A stretch of 64,000 nt of DNA from Chinchilla lanigera (GCF_000276665.1 NW_004955429.1:6365488-6429487), one strand, 5' to 3'. Shown: positions 11,622-23,820, counted from the first letter of the stretch. The notes: generated from the letters alone by a model not told the origin. Numbers and translations: made by a program.

Positions 11622-12442
11622 GTGCTCTTAGATATGGGGATTATTTTTTTCTTAACAAGAACCAACAACTCTTATTAAGCTAGTTCTAGGAAAAGTTGAG
11701 GTGGAAAGAAGACATTTTCAATTCAGTGCTGTGGCGTGGGTTTAAGCCAAGCTGCTATAGACGTATAATCCTTATAATAATGATTTTCCCTAGGTTAGTA
11801 TTAAATAAGAAACAATAGAACTTAGCAAACTTCTTGAGTTGTTTTTCGGTTTGGGTTTTGATTTTTCTAGTAGTGATTGAACCCCAGGGTCTTCACACTG
11901 ACCTATATCTCCAGTGCCACCATCCCTTTAACTTTGAGATAGGCTAAATGGCCCAGGTGGGGGACTTCAACTTGGGATCCTCCTTCCTCAGCCGTCCTCA
12001 GTGCTAGGATTTCAGGCCTGTTTCACCACTCCCGGCTTGGAACAGACCTACTTGAAAGGCCCAACTTTGCATACAACTTAACTGTCACTTTACGACTTGT
12101 GGAAGAAAACCAAGTTGTCACCTTTGACATAGAGTTGTGCTCATTAAACGTATGACAGTATCAGAAAAGAAATAAATCTCGGGTTTTACATACTAGCTTA
12201 AGAATTTTAGGGAAAATAACAACTGGGTCTCAGCAGCCCAAACAGTTTTAAATGGTAGAATTACAGTAAAGCTTATCCAGTTTCATGCTTCTGAATGAAA
12301 GTATCCATAGCAGCTTGGCTTAAACCCACGCCACAGCACTGAATTAAAATGTCTTCTTTCCACCTCAACTTTTCCTAGAACTAGCTTAGTAAGAGTTGTT
12401 GGTTCTTGTTAAGAAAAAAATAATCCCCATATCTAAGAGCAC
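11622..12442. repeat. Long inverted repeat, 137/136-bp arms, 547/548-bp spacer
   Basis: The left arm (11622-11758) and right arm (12307-12442) are reverse complements. I count one substitution (11685 region, T against C) and one single-base indel, giving about 98% identity. The loop contains a decayed B1-ID SINE (11860-12038) and unique sequence. The arms do not look like a SINE, LTR or LINE. In PIP4K2A pre-mRNA this would form a nearly perfect 136-bp duplex. Confidence 0.93.
11860..12038 (-). repeat. B1-ID dimeric SINE remnant in the inverted-repeat spacer
   Basis: The + strand shows the reverse ID half (TAGTGATTGAACCCCAGGGT, CCTATATCTCCAGTGCC) followed by the reverse B1 half (GAGATAGGCTAAATGGCCCA, TCCTTCCTCAGCCGTCCTCA, ending CACTCCCGGCTTG). 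Confidence 0.75.
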
Positions 12443-12458
12443 CCTTTCACAAGGGTGC
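12439..12458. repeat. Short perfect hairpin at the edge of the inverted repeat
   Basis: GCACCCTT and AAGGGTGC, separated by TCAC, form an 8-bp perfect stem. The outer boundary of the right arm (12442) falls inside it. Confidence 0.9.
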
Positions 12459-13740
12459 TGAGTTGTGTTCTCTTTCCATATTTTATATGCAGACATTCAG
12501 AATTAAAATTATGAAACTCTTACACCTGGGTGCTGGCCATAGACGTACACCTTCTTACTATTTTCATTGTGGAAATCAGAAGTTAGCAGTGACCAGCCAG
12601 CTCATTTGCTTAGCTCAGAACTTGTGTGGATGCTGCGCTGGTGTTGTTGGAGAGTGTTATTCTAGGGACTCGTGTGAGAAAACACCTGTTATCTTTGCTG
12701 CTTCACTGTGAATTCTATCCGTAGTCACTAATTTGCCTTTTCATGTATCAAATTTGTGGCTTCACCTTTTGGGGATGCAGAACTGATTTTATGGTGTCTG
12801 GCATCTCTTATTACCCAAAATCGATACCGCATATAGGATGTTACTCCGCCAAATTATTTTTATCCTAGGATTAACTACAGTTCTCTCCCTTGCAGAAATA
12901 CTTGTGCAGGATATTTCAGCCTCATGGACTCTTAATTTTATGAAGTTTTTCAGCAGGCACGGTGAAGGGAGTTTTATTCTGTTTAGTAAGTTTACTTTCA
13001 TATAGGTGAGCTTGAAACAGCAAGGAAATGAGCACAAGCCGTGCCTGACATAAGACAATAATTAGTACATACTTTCTAAGCTATGCGTCCAGCTGAAGGC
13101 ATTACAGTAACAGCCCATCAAAGGGACAGCAGGCGGCAATCTTTAACACTGAGGCTTGCAATTAAACTTTTTCCCCAAATGGCTTGCCAAATAAATGCAT
13201 GAAACAAGAATTTATTTCATTCTGAAATACAAGTTCTTTAATCACCGAGTACTGTGATATGTATTATCCTTTGCATTGAAACCTTCTGCTGCTCAAGTCC
13301 TGTTTGCATTAAACACTCAAGTGTGACCGGGTCCATTTCATCTTCCCAATGAGGTTTCCGTCCAGACAGAAACAAAAGCTTGGCTCTGGGCGACACAGCC
13401 ATGGGTTCTGTGCATTTTAGGAACTCGTATCCTTTACTTTTCTGTTGTTAACAGCCGTTTGGAAAAATGTTCTCTTTTTCGTAGAAAGTGTAGAATGATA
13501 ATAAAATTCAGTCTTTCTTGTTTGTACTCTGTGTATATAATGTTGCATTTCTGACTGTAGATACAGACCTGAAACTTGAGTTTTTTTTTTAATTTGCCAT
13601 CTAGAAGATAATTGGTTTTTTTAATGTTACTAAGACAAAATCTTCTATTTCTGGCTTTATTAAACCTTAGGACATTCTGTAGTTGTAAACTCCGTAGAGA
13701 CCACAGAACCTAATGAAATAAGCAAATATATGTATACTCC

Positions 13741-13770
13741 CTGTGTGTGTGTGTATGTGTGTGTGTGTGT
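13741..13770 (+). repeat. (TG)n microsatellite
   Basis: About 15 TG units, interrupted once by TA. Confidence 0.95.
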
Positions 13771-15483
13771 TGGTTTTGCTTTCAGCCGTTCTGCAAAACT
13801 TCCCAGTAAATTGAAATTTTTAAGTATCAAAGTGCTAAGTGACAAGTCTTTTTATATTAAACAAAAAATATGGAGACCTCACTTTTTATCTACTTTTTGC
13901 CTACTTCCACCATGAAGCGCACAGTCCCATGTCCCCTTTGTCCCAGGGGACTCTGTAGTTTCTCTCAGGTATGGCTTCGTTCCAGTCTCTGTCCACCGAG
14001 CCAACCATGGAGACACTTGTTTATTTGTAAACATGAGAATACTAAACTTAGTAGCTGTTGTGAACGTTTTTAAATCGCAAACTCCCAACCAAATCTGTCC
14101 TTAGACCACTTATATCTTCTGTTGAACCCTAGGAAACGGTAGCTAATTATTTATATTCAGAGGCATTAAGTGTCTACATCCTGGTTTTTCCCAGGCTGGG
14201 CACCGTGGAATGCACATCCGTTCTCTGTCCGTGTTCATCCGTCTCTGACTCACAAACAAACATTTTGACCATTACCTATATTATTGCCCAGTATGTTTCT
14301 CACTATTGAAGAATATAGACTGGTTAAAATTTTCCTGTTTTATTAGTACATATTTGCAGCACTAATGATTGTATTCATTGTGGGGAGCTGGTGCATGTGC
14401 ATAACACACCTTAATTCTTTTTTCATCCTTTTCCCCTCCTTTCTCTCCCCACTCCCTCCATCTCTTGGTCCCCTTTTTGCAAAAGGTCTCTCTCTTAATT
14501 CCTATTATCTGTTTTGTATTGTCCTCTGTGTATTTTGGGTTTCTCATGTGAGCAAAACCATGCAATATTTAAGCTCATGTGTCTGAAGACTGTGAACTTC
14601 ATGAACAATTTAAGGAACCCAAAAACTTTATACAAGGAGGTAGAAATGTTTCTAATGAAACCTTCCTTTCACCGCTCACAGCAAGTTCAGTATTTCCAGT
14701 GAGTTCACTCATAGTTTAGTTACACAGTATTTATTGGCTACTAAGCTTTCAGTTCCTGGATTTTTGCTTTAGATCAGCAAGATAGCCTTCACTAAATTAC
14801 CCACTGTTGTAATGTTCTCACTGAGAAAAACTAACCCATGGAAAATGAAGGTAAGATAAAAGTCAGCAAATTTCTGTTTTTGGCTATGTATATAAAATCA
14901 TTAAATTTTATTCCAGGCACTTAATAAATACCATAAATTTTAGATGCTTTATTATTCCCAAAAAGTTTACTTACCCAGTTTTTATTATCATGCAGCCACA
15001 TTTTATTCTCATTTGGCTTTTCGTCTAAAAAATAAAAAATAAAAAAGGAAGAAGATATTTTCCATGAGACTTTTGCCCTGGGAATAGGTTCTGCAGAACA
15101 GGTTTTTGTACCCAGAACTCACAGTGGAAGCACGGCAAGCAAGTTCTGGAGTCGGAACCACCAAGGCCAGGAAGCAAGAACCTCTGGCCAGTGTCACCTC
15201 TGCCGCAGCATGTCCAGGGCATTTTCTCTGTCCCATGTGACCTAGTGGGGAATACTGACCAGCAGTCACATGCCCTGTGGTAGTGTGCCCTAGCTAAAGC
15301 ACCTTCAGAGTAAAAGGTTAATTTTAGAGAATCCATGTGAGGCATTTGTGAATGGTAGATAAACCTAAAAACAAAGGAAATTTTAAACAAGGTGTGAATC
15401 ATCCATAGCCTAAGTTTCAAGAACTTATTTCTTTAAACAGTCAGGAAGGAAGGAATCAAGTAAGGAAACAAACTTAAGAGTTC

Positions 15484-15640
15484 TTCTTGCCAGGTACTGT
15501 GTTTTGTTACATTTAATTCACACGTTACTCCTATTATAGTAACAGGTATCGTGACTTTCCAACTGCAGAGAGGAGGAAAAGGGTTCCAGTGATTAAGCAG
15601 CTGGTCCAGAGCAGCACAGCTAGTGTAAGACTGTTAAATA
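15484..15640 (-). repeat. MIR SINE remnant
   Basis: The reversed MIR order is seen: GCCAGGTACTGTG, a central CTGCAGAGAGGAGGAAAAGG and a CAGAGCAGCACAGCTAGT end. Confidence 0.6.
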
Positions 15641-15769
15641 TGGCACATATCTTAAAAAAAGATCTTGCTTTGGATTTACCTGTGGCAAGTTTTTCCCTCG
15701 ATACTCAACCTGTACTTGGAGACATGCTGTACATGCAACTATCTGTAACACCCCACGTGGCACACACTG

Positions 15770-15945
15770 CTTTAAGCCTCTCACATGTATGGTCATGGCA
15801 TCCTCACAAGAGCCCTGCTTGCTAAGCCCCACTTAAAGATGGGAAATGAAGTCACAGCGAGGTAAAGTAACCTACACAAAGTCACACAGCCAAAAGCTAG
15901 AGCAACCGAGATACAGCCCGGCGACCTGGGTCCAGGTGGTGCCCG
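15770..15945 (-). repeat. MIR SINE remnant
   Basis: Well-preserved reversed MIR core: AAGATGGGAAATGAAGTCAC, GAGGTAAAGTAACCTACACA, AAGTCACACAGCCAAAAGCT, then CCTGGGTCCAGGTGGTGCCC. Confidence 0.72.
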
Positions 15946-17394
15946 CTGCTTTGTTCCTCTCCTTGCTGGGAATGGGCCACAGTGTCAGTCTGTCTGGGCT
16001 TGAGCTTCCCCAGCATGCACCTCGAAGGCTGTTGCCCTGCGCACAGAGGCAGGGTGACTGGGGTGTGAGGACAGTGGCACTCCCCTTACACCCTCAGCTG
16101 TGCCCGCTGCTAACACAGTTAGACATGTCCGCTCTTCAGCCCAGCGCAGCACACGAGAGAACGTGGCGTCGTTCTGGGTCTGGCTGAGTGCCCGCGATGA
16201 GCCTTAGCCATCAGCTCCTTTGCAGCTCTGGAAGCCTTGGCAGGGTCCTGCCCCAGGCTGGGCACCCTGGCAAGGATGTGAGGAGGAGCAGGCCCCTCCA
16301 GGGAGGGCAGCGTGTGATGGAGATTGCTCCGCCACACTGGGAGGCTCCTAAACTCTGCAGAACCAGCAGGAGAATCCACTTCAGAGCAAGAAATGAGAGC
16401 GGCTGTTTTCACCTCCTCACCGAGAAGCAGCGGCTCTGTGCTGTCTGCAGTCAGCCCTCGTGGTTTCCCATGAGAGCCAGAACCAGTGACTAGAGCTTGG
16501 GAAACTCCTGGCAGCAAACGCTTGGTACAGGGCTTACGGGAAATGCGGAAGCCAGCGCTTCATTCAGGTCGCGCTGCCGCTGGTAACTGCGCCACTCTGC
16601 AGACCTCGCCTCTCTGTGCCCTTTGCGTCCACAGTTCAGTAGGTTTGTTACCTTGGGACTTAGTGGGTTTCCCCACTTCAAGAAGAAAGGTGTGTTTGTA
16701 ATGTAAATGTCACTCATTATCACAGTTGTTTATCAAAAGGCAGTAAGGTTTTCCTGAGGGTGGAGCATGCATTAAGGTGACTTCATCAAGTGAGTTGATC
16801 TTGATCAGCTCTTTCTTTATAAAAAAAAAACAAAGTTTTTTTTTGTTTTTTTTTTTTAAGAAAATAGAGTGTGTTCAGTTTCTCAATGTTACCGCTTTTC
16901 AGTTCTTAGAATGTGTTGAATGCTCACGTGGGTGTTGGTGGTGGTCATGGTAGTAGCGGTAGTGATGGTAACACGCCCCTCTCGGCACAGCTCTCCCTTG
17001 GCAAACTAATTGTCAGGCCGCCAGAGTTTCCTCTCGTCCTCACCAGTTACCGAGCTGTGAGACCTTCCTTAAGCTGCAGACCTTCGCATTCCCGGCATAG
17101 GATGTGGACAGGAAGGACGGGTGCAGTTGTGAGGAGGCGTGAACAAGACAGTGCTGGTGTATAAAGTGATTCACATGAAGTGCTCGGCACAGGACCCATG
17201 GCTGTCCCAAGTGTGGTGGTGTCTTCCCCATTCTGCACGTTAGGAGACGGCCCAGAAAGTTCCTCAGGGTCCATGGAAAGTAAGGGGTGGAACTCAGATG
17301 GGACCCTGGGATTCCTGACCCCAAACCCTGAGACTCCTAAGCACTGCCTCCAGGCAGACCTTTGGGAGGTGGGTTTTTGTGGACCCGGTTGAAT

Positions 17395-17580
17395 TCCTCT
17401 TGCAGCTGCCCTGCTAAGGACCCGTCTTCGCCTCTTGATCCTTTCAGTAAGCCCTTAAGTCTCTTAACCAATCTGGTTGCCCTTTTTTGAACTTGATCCA
17501 ATCTAAATATGTCCCTTGTGCCTGTGAAATTCACAAGTAAGCTCAGTAATACAGTACAGGGTGTCCAGAGTTTTATGAGG
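17395..17580 (-). repeat. L3/CR1 LINE remnant (C-terminal reverse transcriptase region)
   Basis: On the - strand the frame reads RLDQVQKRATRLVKRLKGL, a characteristic segment near the C-terminus of CR1/L3 reverse transcriptases (a 'L-x-x-VQ-R-AT' motif). The + strand shows the familiar reversed 3' sequence. The copy is very old and has no long open frame beyond this patch. Confidence 0.7.
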
Positions 17581-17737
17581 TAGGATTAGACTTTCCCTGT
17601 CACATGAGGTAATTCTGCTAGGGTGAACTTGAAATGGCATTCATCTTCATTAATGTGACTTGTGTTACAAACACGTCTCTAATGTGTGATTTACTGCCGT
17701 GTCTGTAGTCTGTCATCTCAGCCTTCAGGTTTCTCAT

Positions 17738-17742
<5 letters not shown>

Positions 17743-17811
<69 letters not shown>
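17743..17811 (+). repeat. Compound (CT)n(CA)n microsatellite
   Basis: About 18 CT units pass directly into about 16 CA units. It is long enough to be polymorphic. Confidence 0.97.
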
Positions 17812-17812
<1 letters not shown>

Positions 17813-19806
17813 CCCTCTCCCATTTTTTCTTACACATATAAAATGAGCTGTGGAATTGAGGTGGATGTCTTAATCCTTAACACCCCCACCCCTACACACA
17901 TCAATCCCCAAAACATAGTTACACAAAAAACACCCAAGTTACCGGCTTGAAAAAAAACACACTCCTCTTCTAGCGTCTCAGCCCTGTCTCCTCAGTCGCT
18001 GTTTTGTCTTTGGGGCAATGCTTATCTCACTGTCCTCTGAATGAGTTTTGTTAAACATCAGGAACTTGCATTTCATCCGCTTAGATTCTGTCCTGTTTGC
18101 AGTTCTGATAGAAGAAAAACCTGGCACTCTGGTGTGATTGACATAACATTAAGGTGCTCTTTTCTGAAAGGAGATGTTTAGGGTTTGTTTATGTTTGTTG
18201 CATTTTTTTAAAAAAACTATTAATGACAGATTAAGGGAGTTTGTCTAACAAGGCTCATTTCAAATTTCCCTGAAAAATGGCATTATGTTTGTATTTCCCA
18301 GACTTCATGACTCAGTTAAAAGTGTCTGGAAAGATCAGTCTCTCCCTAGGATCTAATTTATCTTTCTATCCTGAACACTCATGCTGCCTTACTTCCTATG
18401 TACTCGCTGTTATGTCATTCTCCCACACAGGACTACAAAGTCCTTATAGTAGCAGTTATGACCTGTGTGCATCAGCATCCATATATGTGACAGTAATGCA
18501 GAAAGTGCCGACTGATCAGATCTTTGGGTTTCTGAGCTTTGCTACACTTACTTTATGAAGGTAACTGTTTTGAAAGCAATTCTAACTAATTCAGAGTTAC
18601 AAAGTGCTTGAACGTTTCTCTTAAAGTTAAAATTTATAGCTATAGCTACTAGTTTCGAAATGTACGCACTTATGTGTGTCTGGGTAGACGCGACTATTCC
18701 CACTTGCACATTATAAAGTGAGAAGAACACATGTAGCGCATGCACTTGGAGGGTGGGATTGGTCCTCCTGGCGTGTTTTCTTTCTGGGAAGCAGTACAGG
18801 AACCAGGAAGGGGAATATGTTGTTTCCTTGGATGAGTTGAGTTTTGTTTTGTTTTCCATTTGGTTCACACTTAATGAAAGGCAGTAGCATACAGAGAAAG
18901 GCAGTATCTTACATGGGATTCCTTTTACGCGGCTGGAAGGCATTGGGATGCAGGGGACTGACTGGTGTTTTGAGCTTTCTTGCAATGCAGATTGCGCCGT
19001 GTGAAATGGAAGAATCCACACTATTGTAAAATGAGCTGCCTCTGTTACTCTGCATGCTGCAGCGCAGGCTCAGACTTTCTGTGTTGTGACGCCCGCTGTG
19101 GCAGACCCCCATTACTGTGCGTTGGTCAACACAAACAGTTGACTCACCAAATCACCTTCTTGGGTATTGGTAAAGAATAGAAATGTTCATCTTAACGTAT
19201 TTTGTGTTGCGACTTTTTTCCTTTCACGTTGTCCAAAGGAAAGCAGAATTCCCTTCTTGGAATGGGGAGCAGGAGGGCTTAAAAGGACAGATGGTGAAGG
19301 TCTAGCTGCACATTCCCCCTGACTCAGAAGTGGATAAGAATGTGCTTGGGGCTTTTGTGGGACAAGATAATGTGTTATTTGTAAGCGAGATTAGGCAGAG
19401 GTTGCTGAAGAGCTGGGGTAGGGATGGAGTTGGGTTGTACCAGTCAGACAATTGAGGGTTCCTGACAAGGAATTCCAAGAATTCAGATTCTACAATTAGA
19501 CAACTCCTCCTAAGAGAGTAAATCAAAGAAAGGGATCAGGTCGTTCTTATAAAAAAAAAACAAGACCTGTTACAAAATACCGTATAATGTGGGTCCTGTC
19601 TACCCCTCCATTCCTCATGGGATGGCTTCCTGCCGTCGCAGCTCACTGGTGCCCCCTGGCGGCATTCAGGCCACCTCACGTTTCTTTGACTTGGGTGAGA
19701 CCCCTGCGGTGAACAGGGCAAATTTAAATTTCCAGGATTGGACGGTGTACTTGTTTTTTAGATTTTGTTGAAGCTTCTTTCTCATTCTTTTTCTCCTTTG
19801 TTTTAG

Positions 19807-19920
19807 GCCAAAGAACTACCAACTTTAAAGGATAATGATTTCATTAATGAGGGCCAAAAGATCTATATTGATGACAATAACAAAAAGGTGTTCCTGGAAA
19901 AACTGAAAAAGGATGTCGAG
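19807..19920 (+). CDS. PIP4K2A: PIP4K2A coding exon 7 (residues 227-264)
   Basis: The 114-nt phase-0 exon encodes 38 residues, [20 protein letters not shown] through [10 protein letters not shown], in the kinase domain. It follows a T-rich tract and TTTTAG and is followed by the donor GTAAGA. The codon for residue 251 is asparagine (aac), the common state at the human N251S polymorphism site. It joins exon 8 in frame (DVE then FLAQLKLMDYSLL). No disruption is visible. Confidence 0.97.
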
Positions 19921-21904
19921 GTAAGAAAGATCAATAGAAAGGCCAACGCCATTGTATTGGGGTCAAGGCTGTTGGTTTTTAGGCACTTTTGTTACCCATC
20001 TGTTTAAAATCTGCGGCCAAGGCAAAAACGAGCACGTCCTACATTCTCTAGCTCCAGTAGAAACAAACACAGCGTGTGTGGTGTGATTTCGCTTTAGGAT
20101 GGCCAACACCGGGAAGGGCCATTGTTTTCTGAGTATCACCACCCTCGGGTTCCTCTGCCTCTGCTGGTGGGACACATTTCGGTGTTGGTAAACACAGCCT
20201 CAGAGCTTACTGCTTTAATATCCCACCAGCCACCGCGAGCAGGGACGGGGACAGAGGGTCAGCCTGCTGTCAGACCAGCACAGGCAGTTTGGGTGCACGG
20301 GTCACAGGAAGGATGTTGGGAAGTGACAGTGTTCCAAAAGGCTTTCAGTCTGTTCTGAAAGTTTCTTGTTAAATACAGTTTTGTTTGTGAATTAAAAATA
20401 AACCTCTATCTGTTTATTGGGTATAAAAATATTACCGCTTTCCTGTTGAAATCCTTGTTCAATGTGTTAGAGATAAACTCAATAAAGGATTTGTTTTCTT
20501 AAAATGTGTTGAGTTACAAGGTGGCGCAAAGAATTCTAATTTAGGCAATTACCAAACTAGGTTTCTCTTGGCTGTTACTTTTGTTCGGGTGTGCACACTT
20601 CTTTCCTTTTACTTTGAAGTACTGTTCCCCAAATACTAAGATCTGCTGCTTAGAGAGCTTTGTAGAAAGATTTTCTTTTTCATGTCATTAAACAAAAACA
20701 ATTAAAATGACTAGAGCCAAAGAATGAATGTCATGCATTTGATTCCCCACAAAGGCAGAAGTAGTATTTTAATTTCCTTTTTAATCTAACAGCTCTTTTC
20801 ATTGCAAGACATTCAGGCTGACCAAGTTCATTGCTAATTATTTTTAGATCATTTAATGAAATTTTTTACATTATTTTAACCTTCATAACCTATGTCCTTG
20901 GATTAGAACGTAAATATTTGTTATTTGTAAAGGAAAGAAGTATCTGATTTAAAAACAAAAATGTAAGTACGGGTGTTTGCTTTTAGAATGTAACATTTTT
21001 TTCTCCAGTCTTTTTATTAATAAGCATTGATTTTTCCTCAGTTGTCAGTGGTTACTATTAAAATGCATATTAAGTATTTCCTCTTCACTTTGGCGTCAAC
21101 TTGATCTCACTGATAATTAAATAGAGTACCATAAGGGAAGTATTCTTTTGGATTTTTACTGATTAATCAACAAATCTTTGATCATGAGAATAATATTATT
21201 TTAACAATTATGGTAAATAGCCCTTTGGGTTATCCATGACCTGCCCGTCGAAATTATTTTCATTTTCTTTTCTGTTGGCTGTATATCACTATGATGTTTA
21301 GCCTCCAGAAATAATGTAACTCAGGCAGTTCAAACTTAGAGTTGAATTACATGAGGATCCTCTTACCCCTTTTGTTGTGTCTAATAATGTCGTTGATTAA
21401 AGGATTGGATAGTTTAATCCTATACATGGCTCTCACACTTAGCTGCTTTGTTGAAATAGAGACAGATTATAAAGTGTTCTTTCATTAAAAAAATGTCTTC
21501 AATGGCTGATAACAGTGTCTTTAGTTTTGAAATGCATGCAGAAGCATCATTAAATTTTTAAGCAGGTAATTATGGTGAAGTAGCCTGACATCTGATCTTG
21601 ACAGTGAGACCAGAATTTAATCTGGTTTCCTTTCTCATCAGCTCCGTGCTTCTTAGTGCAGCTGACCGACCTGACTGCTAAGGTTTGAGTAGGTTTTTGT
21701 TTGTTTGCTTTCCATAATGCTTAAGTAGAAGTCTAAGTTTGTTACAGCTCAATAAACAATCTGGGTCTTTTCCATAAAAGAATTGTCATTTGAGAATCTA
21801 GCAGCTTCTTTCTATCATAGAAATTCTGTTCCATTTGTATATGATTCTTGGTGCTTTAGCCTTGATAGTTGTGCATGTAACTAAGCATGTATACTTTTTT
21901 CTAC

Positions 21905-21970
21905 AGAAAGGACAAGAAAGGAAAGGAAAAGAGGAAGGAAGGGAGGGCAGGAAAGGAAAGGAGAGAGAAA
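21905..21970 (+). repeat. Purine-only GGAAA-rich tract
   Basis: A nearly pure A/G run of about 65 bases with GGAAA and GGAAGG units. Such mirror-like purine tracts can form triplex DNA. Confidence 0.85.
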
Positions 21971-22265
21971 CAGTGCTATATAGAGAATGCAGGTCCCTTT
22001 TGCTTTCTGCCCTACCTCTTGTGAGCTCCAGTTGCTGCTTTGATCTCTGTTGGCTTACAGTAAGATCCTGGTGTCATACCTGCAAAACTGTGCTCTTCCT
22101 ATGGTGCCCAGAGCGGGCTCTTCACCACGCCCCTCTCACCTGTCTCGTACTTATGGTGGCACAGCCATGCTGGTGAGAGGGCGACCGGACAGTAAGGTCC
22201 TCTTGTGGTTGGCAGCCAACCTTGGTGGAGTACGTAGAACCTCATTCTCTCGTGAATTCATCATC

Positions 22266-22412
22266 TTTTTTTGTTGGTACTGGGGATTGAAGCTAGGGCC
22301 TTTGTACTGAGCTATAGCCCCAGCTCTTAAGTTTTGAAGCAAGGTCTGATTAAATTGTCCAGGCAGGGTTAAATATGTGATCTTCCTGCCTCAGCTTCCC
22401 AGAGTGCTAGAA
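22266..22412 (-). repeat. B1-ID dimeric SINE
   Basis: The reverse ID half (GGTACTGGGGATTGAAGCTA, GAGCTATAGCCCCAGCTC) is followed by the reverse B1 half (GAAGCAAGGTCTGATTAAAT to CTTCCTGCCTCAGCTTCCCA). Confidence 0.8.
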
Positions 22413-22869
22413 CAGCTCCTTGGCTGTGGCTGCTGCTACTGGTGCGGTTTGACGGATGCAAAAACTGATTTGGGGAACGCGTAATATGCTCAGAGACTTG
22501 CAGCTACTAAATTCAGACCACAGTTGGAGGCTGGCAGAGACCACACTCCTATGTGGATACAAAATGCAAGTTAAAAATGCATATGCAAGCACAGCTGAGA
22601 CTGTTTTTGGTAAGTACTCCGAAGGAGGAAGATTGTAAGTTTTAACAAGTGATCAGATCTTAAACAGGGCTAACTAGAATTTTAATTTACATCTGAGATA
22701 TGTTAGGAGATGGTCATTCAGTAAAACAAGCGTGTTAATAGAGTTAGCAAGCGGACTTCCTTTAAGCCTATTGTGAAGGGGAGTTCACTGCCCCGCGGCC
22801 GTGTAGTCTGGACGGGCCGCATGAGGACCGTGAGGGGGAATACGCTGTACACGCTGCCTCCCAGGTTTG

Positions 22870-22962
22870 GCACCGCTGGGAGTGGAGCTCAGCGGTAGCG
22901 TGCTTGCCTAGCATGTGTGAGGCCCTAGGTTCCATCTCCAGCACCAAAAGCAAACAGAAAAA
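22870..22962 (+). repeat. ID-type SINE
   Basis: It reads GCTGGGAGTGGAGCTCAGCG, GTGCTTGCCTAGCATGTGTG, then CCATCTCCAGCACCAAAAG. It is an older CAGCACC-ending ID type, distinct from the GTACCGG type. Confidence 0.85.
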
Positions 22963-23682
22963 CAGGATTTAACGTAATTAGTTCAGGAATGAGATTAGAG
23001 TGTGAGAGACACATCAGAGATTGGCTTATTAATTATTGAGACCTTAGAAGGTTGGGAAACCAGGGAAACTAAAGAGAAGAAGCTTTACACTTTGAAATCG
23101 TACCTACTTAAAAAATAAATACATTGAGTTTAGATGCTGAAAAGGATGAGCGGGGAAGCAGATGTGTCTCAGGTGTGCAGCGCTGGCCCCAGCTCGCTCT
23201 CACTGCAGACTCCAGTCCGCAGCAGTTCTGTGATTTCTGGTTAGGAATCTTCTTCATCAAGACTCCTGAATGTACCACCCCACTTCGCTCCATGTGCCTC
23301 GGAAGAGATCGAAAGAGAGTCTGTGACGCATGAGTGGGAGAGAGGCAGCAGGCTGCCCCAGTGTTCCCCTCTTGGGGAGCTGGAGCCTGTCTCCCTGCTG
23401 AAAAGGCCACTACCAGAACCACACTGTCAGCACCTGAAATAACCGTTCCATCATTGTGTGCAGGGTGCAGCTGTCTGCCTTAGCAGTGTTACCTGTTCTG
23501 TCCTGGCCTAGGGAGTGGGTGCTGTTGTCCCATGTTACAGTTAGAACAGCAGAGGTGCAAACAGGTGAGCTTCTCCAGGCACAGAGTTAATGAGACAAGG
23601 AAGGCTCAACCTCCTCTGACTCCCTTGGCTTCTTTTTTACTTTCTTTCTTTCTTTGTTTCTTCTGTGTGTTTTGTTTTGTTT

Positions 23683-23820
23683 TTGAGACAGGATCTCACT
23701 CTGCAGTTCGTGCTGGCCTTGAACTCACTTTGTAGCCCAGGCTGGCCTGAACTCACAGCGCTCCTCCTGCCTCAGCCCCGCAAGTGCTAAGGTCACAGGC
23801 GTGCGCCACCACGGCTGGCT
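23683..23820 (-). mobile_element. B1 SINE
   Basis: The reversed B1 is nearly full length, from TTTTTGAGACAGGATCTCAC to GCGTGCGCCACCACGGCTGG. It starts with a T-rich tail. Confidence 0.9.

Larger units (their letters stand above)
7357..19806 (+). other. PIP4K2A intron 6
   Basis: The largest intron in the window (12.4 kb). Listed separately are several SINEs, an L1M remnant, a long inverted repeat, MIR fragments, an L3/CR1 fragment and a microsatellite. Repeat-poor stretches at about 8200-10820, 12760-13740, 14080-15480 and 18000-19800 hold no recognisable gene. Two of these are flagged as candidate conserved elements. Confidence 0.85.
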
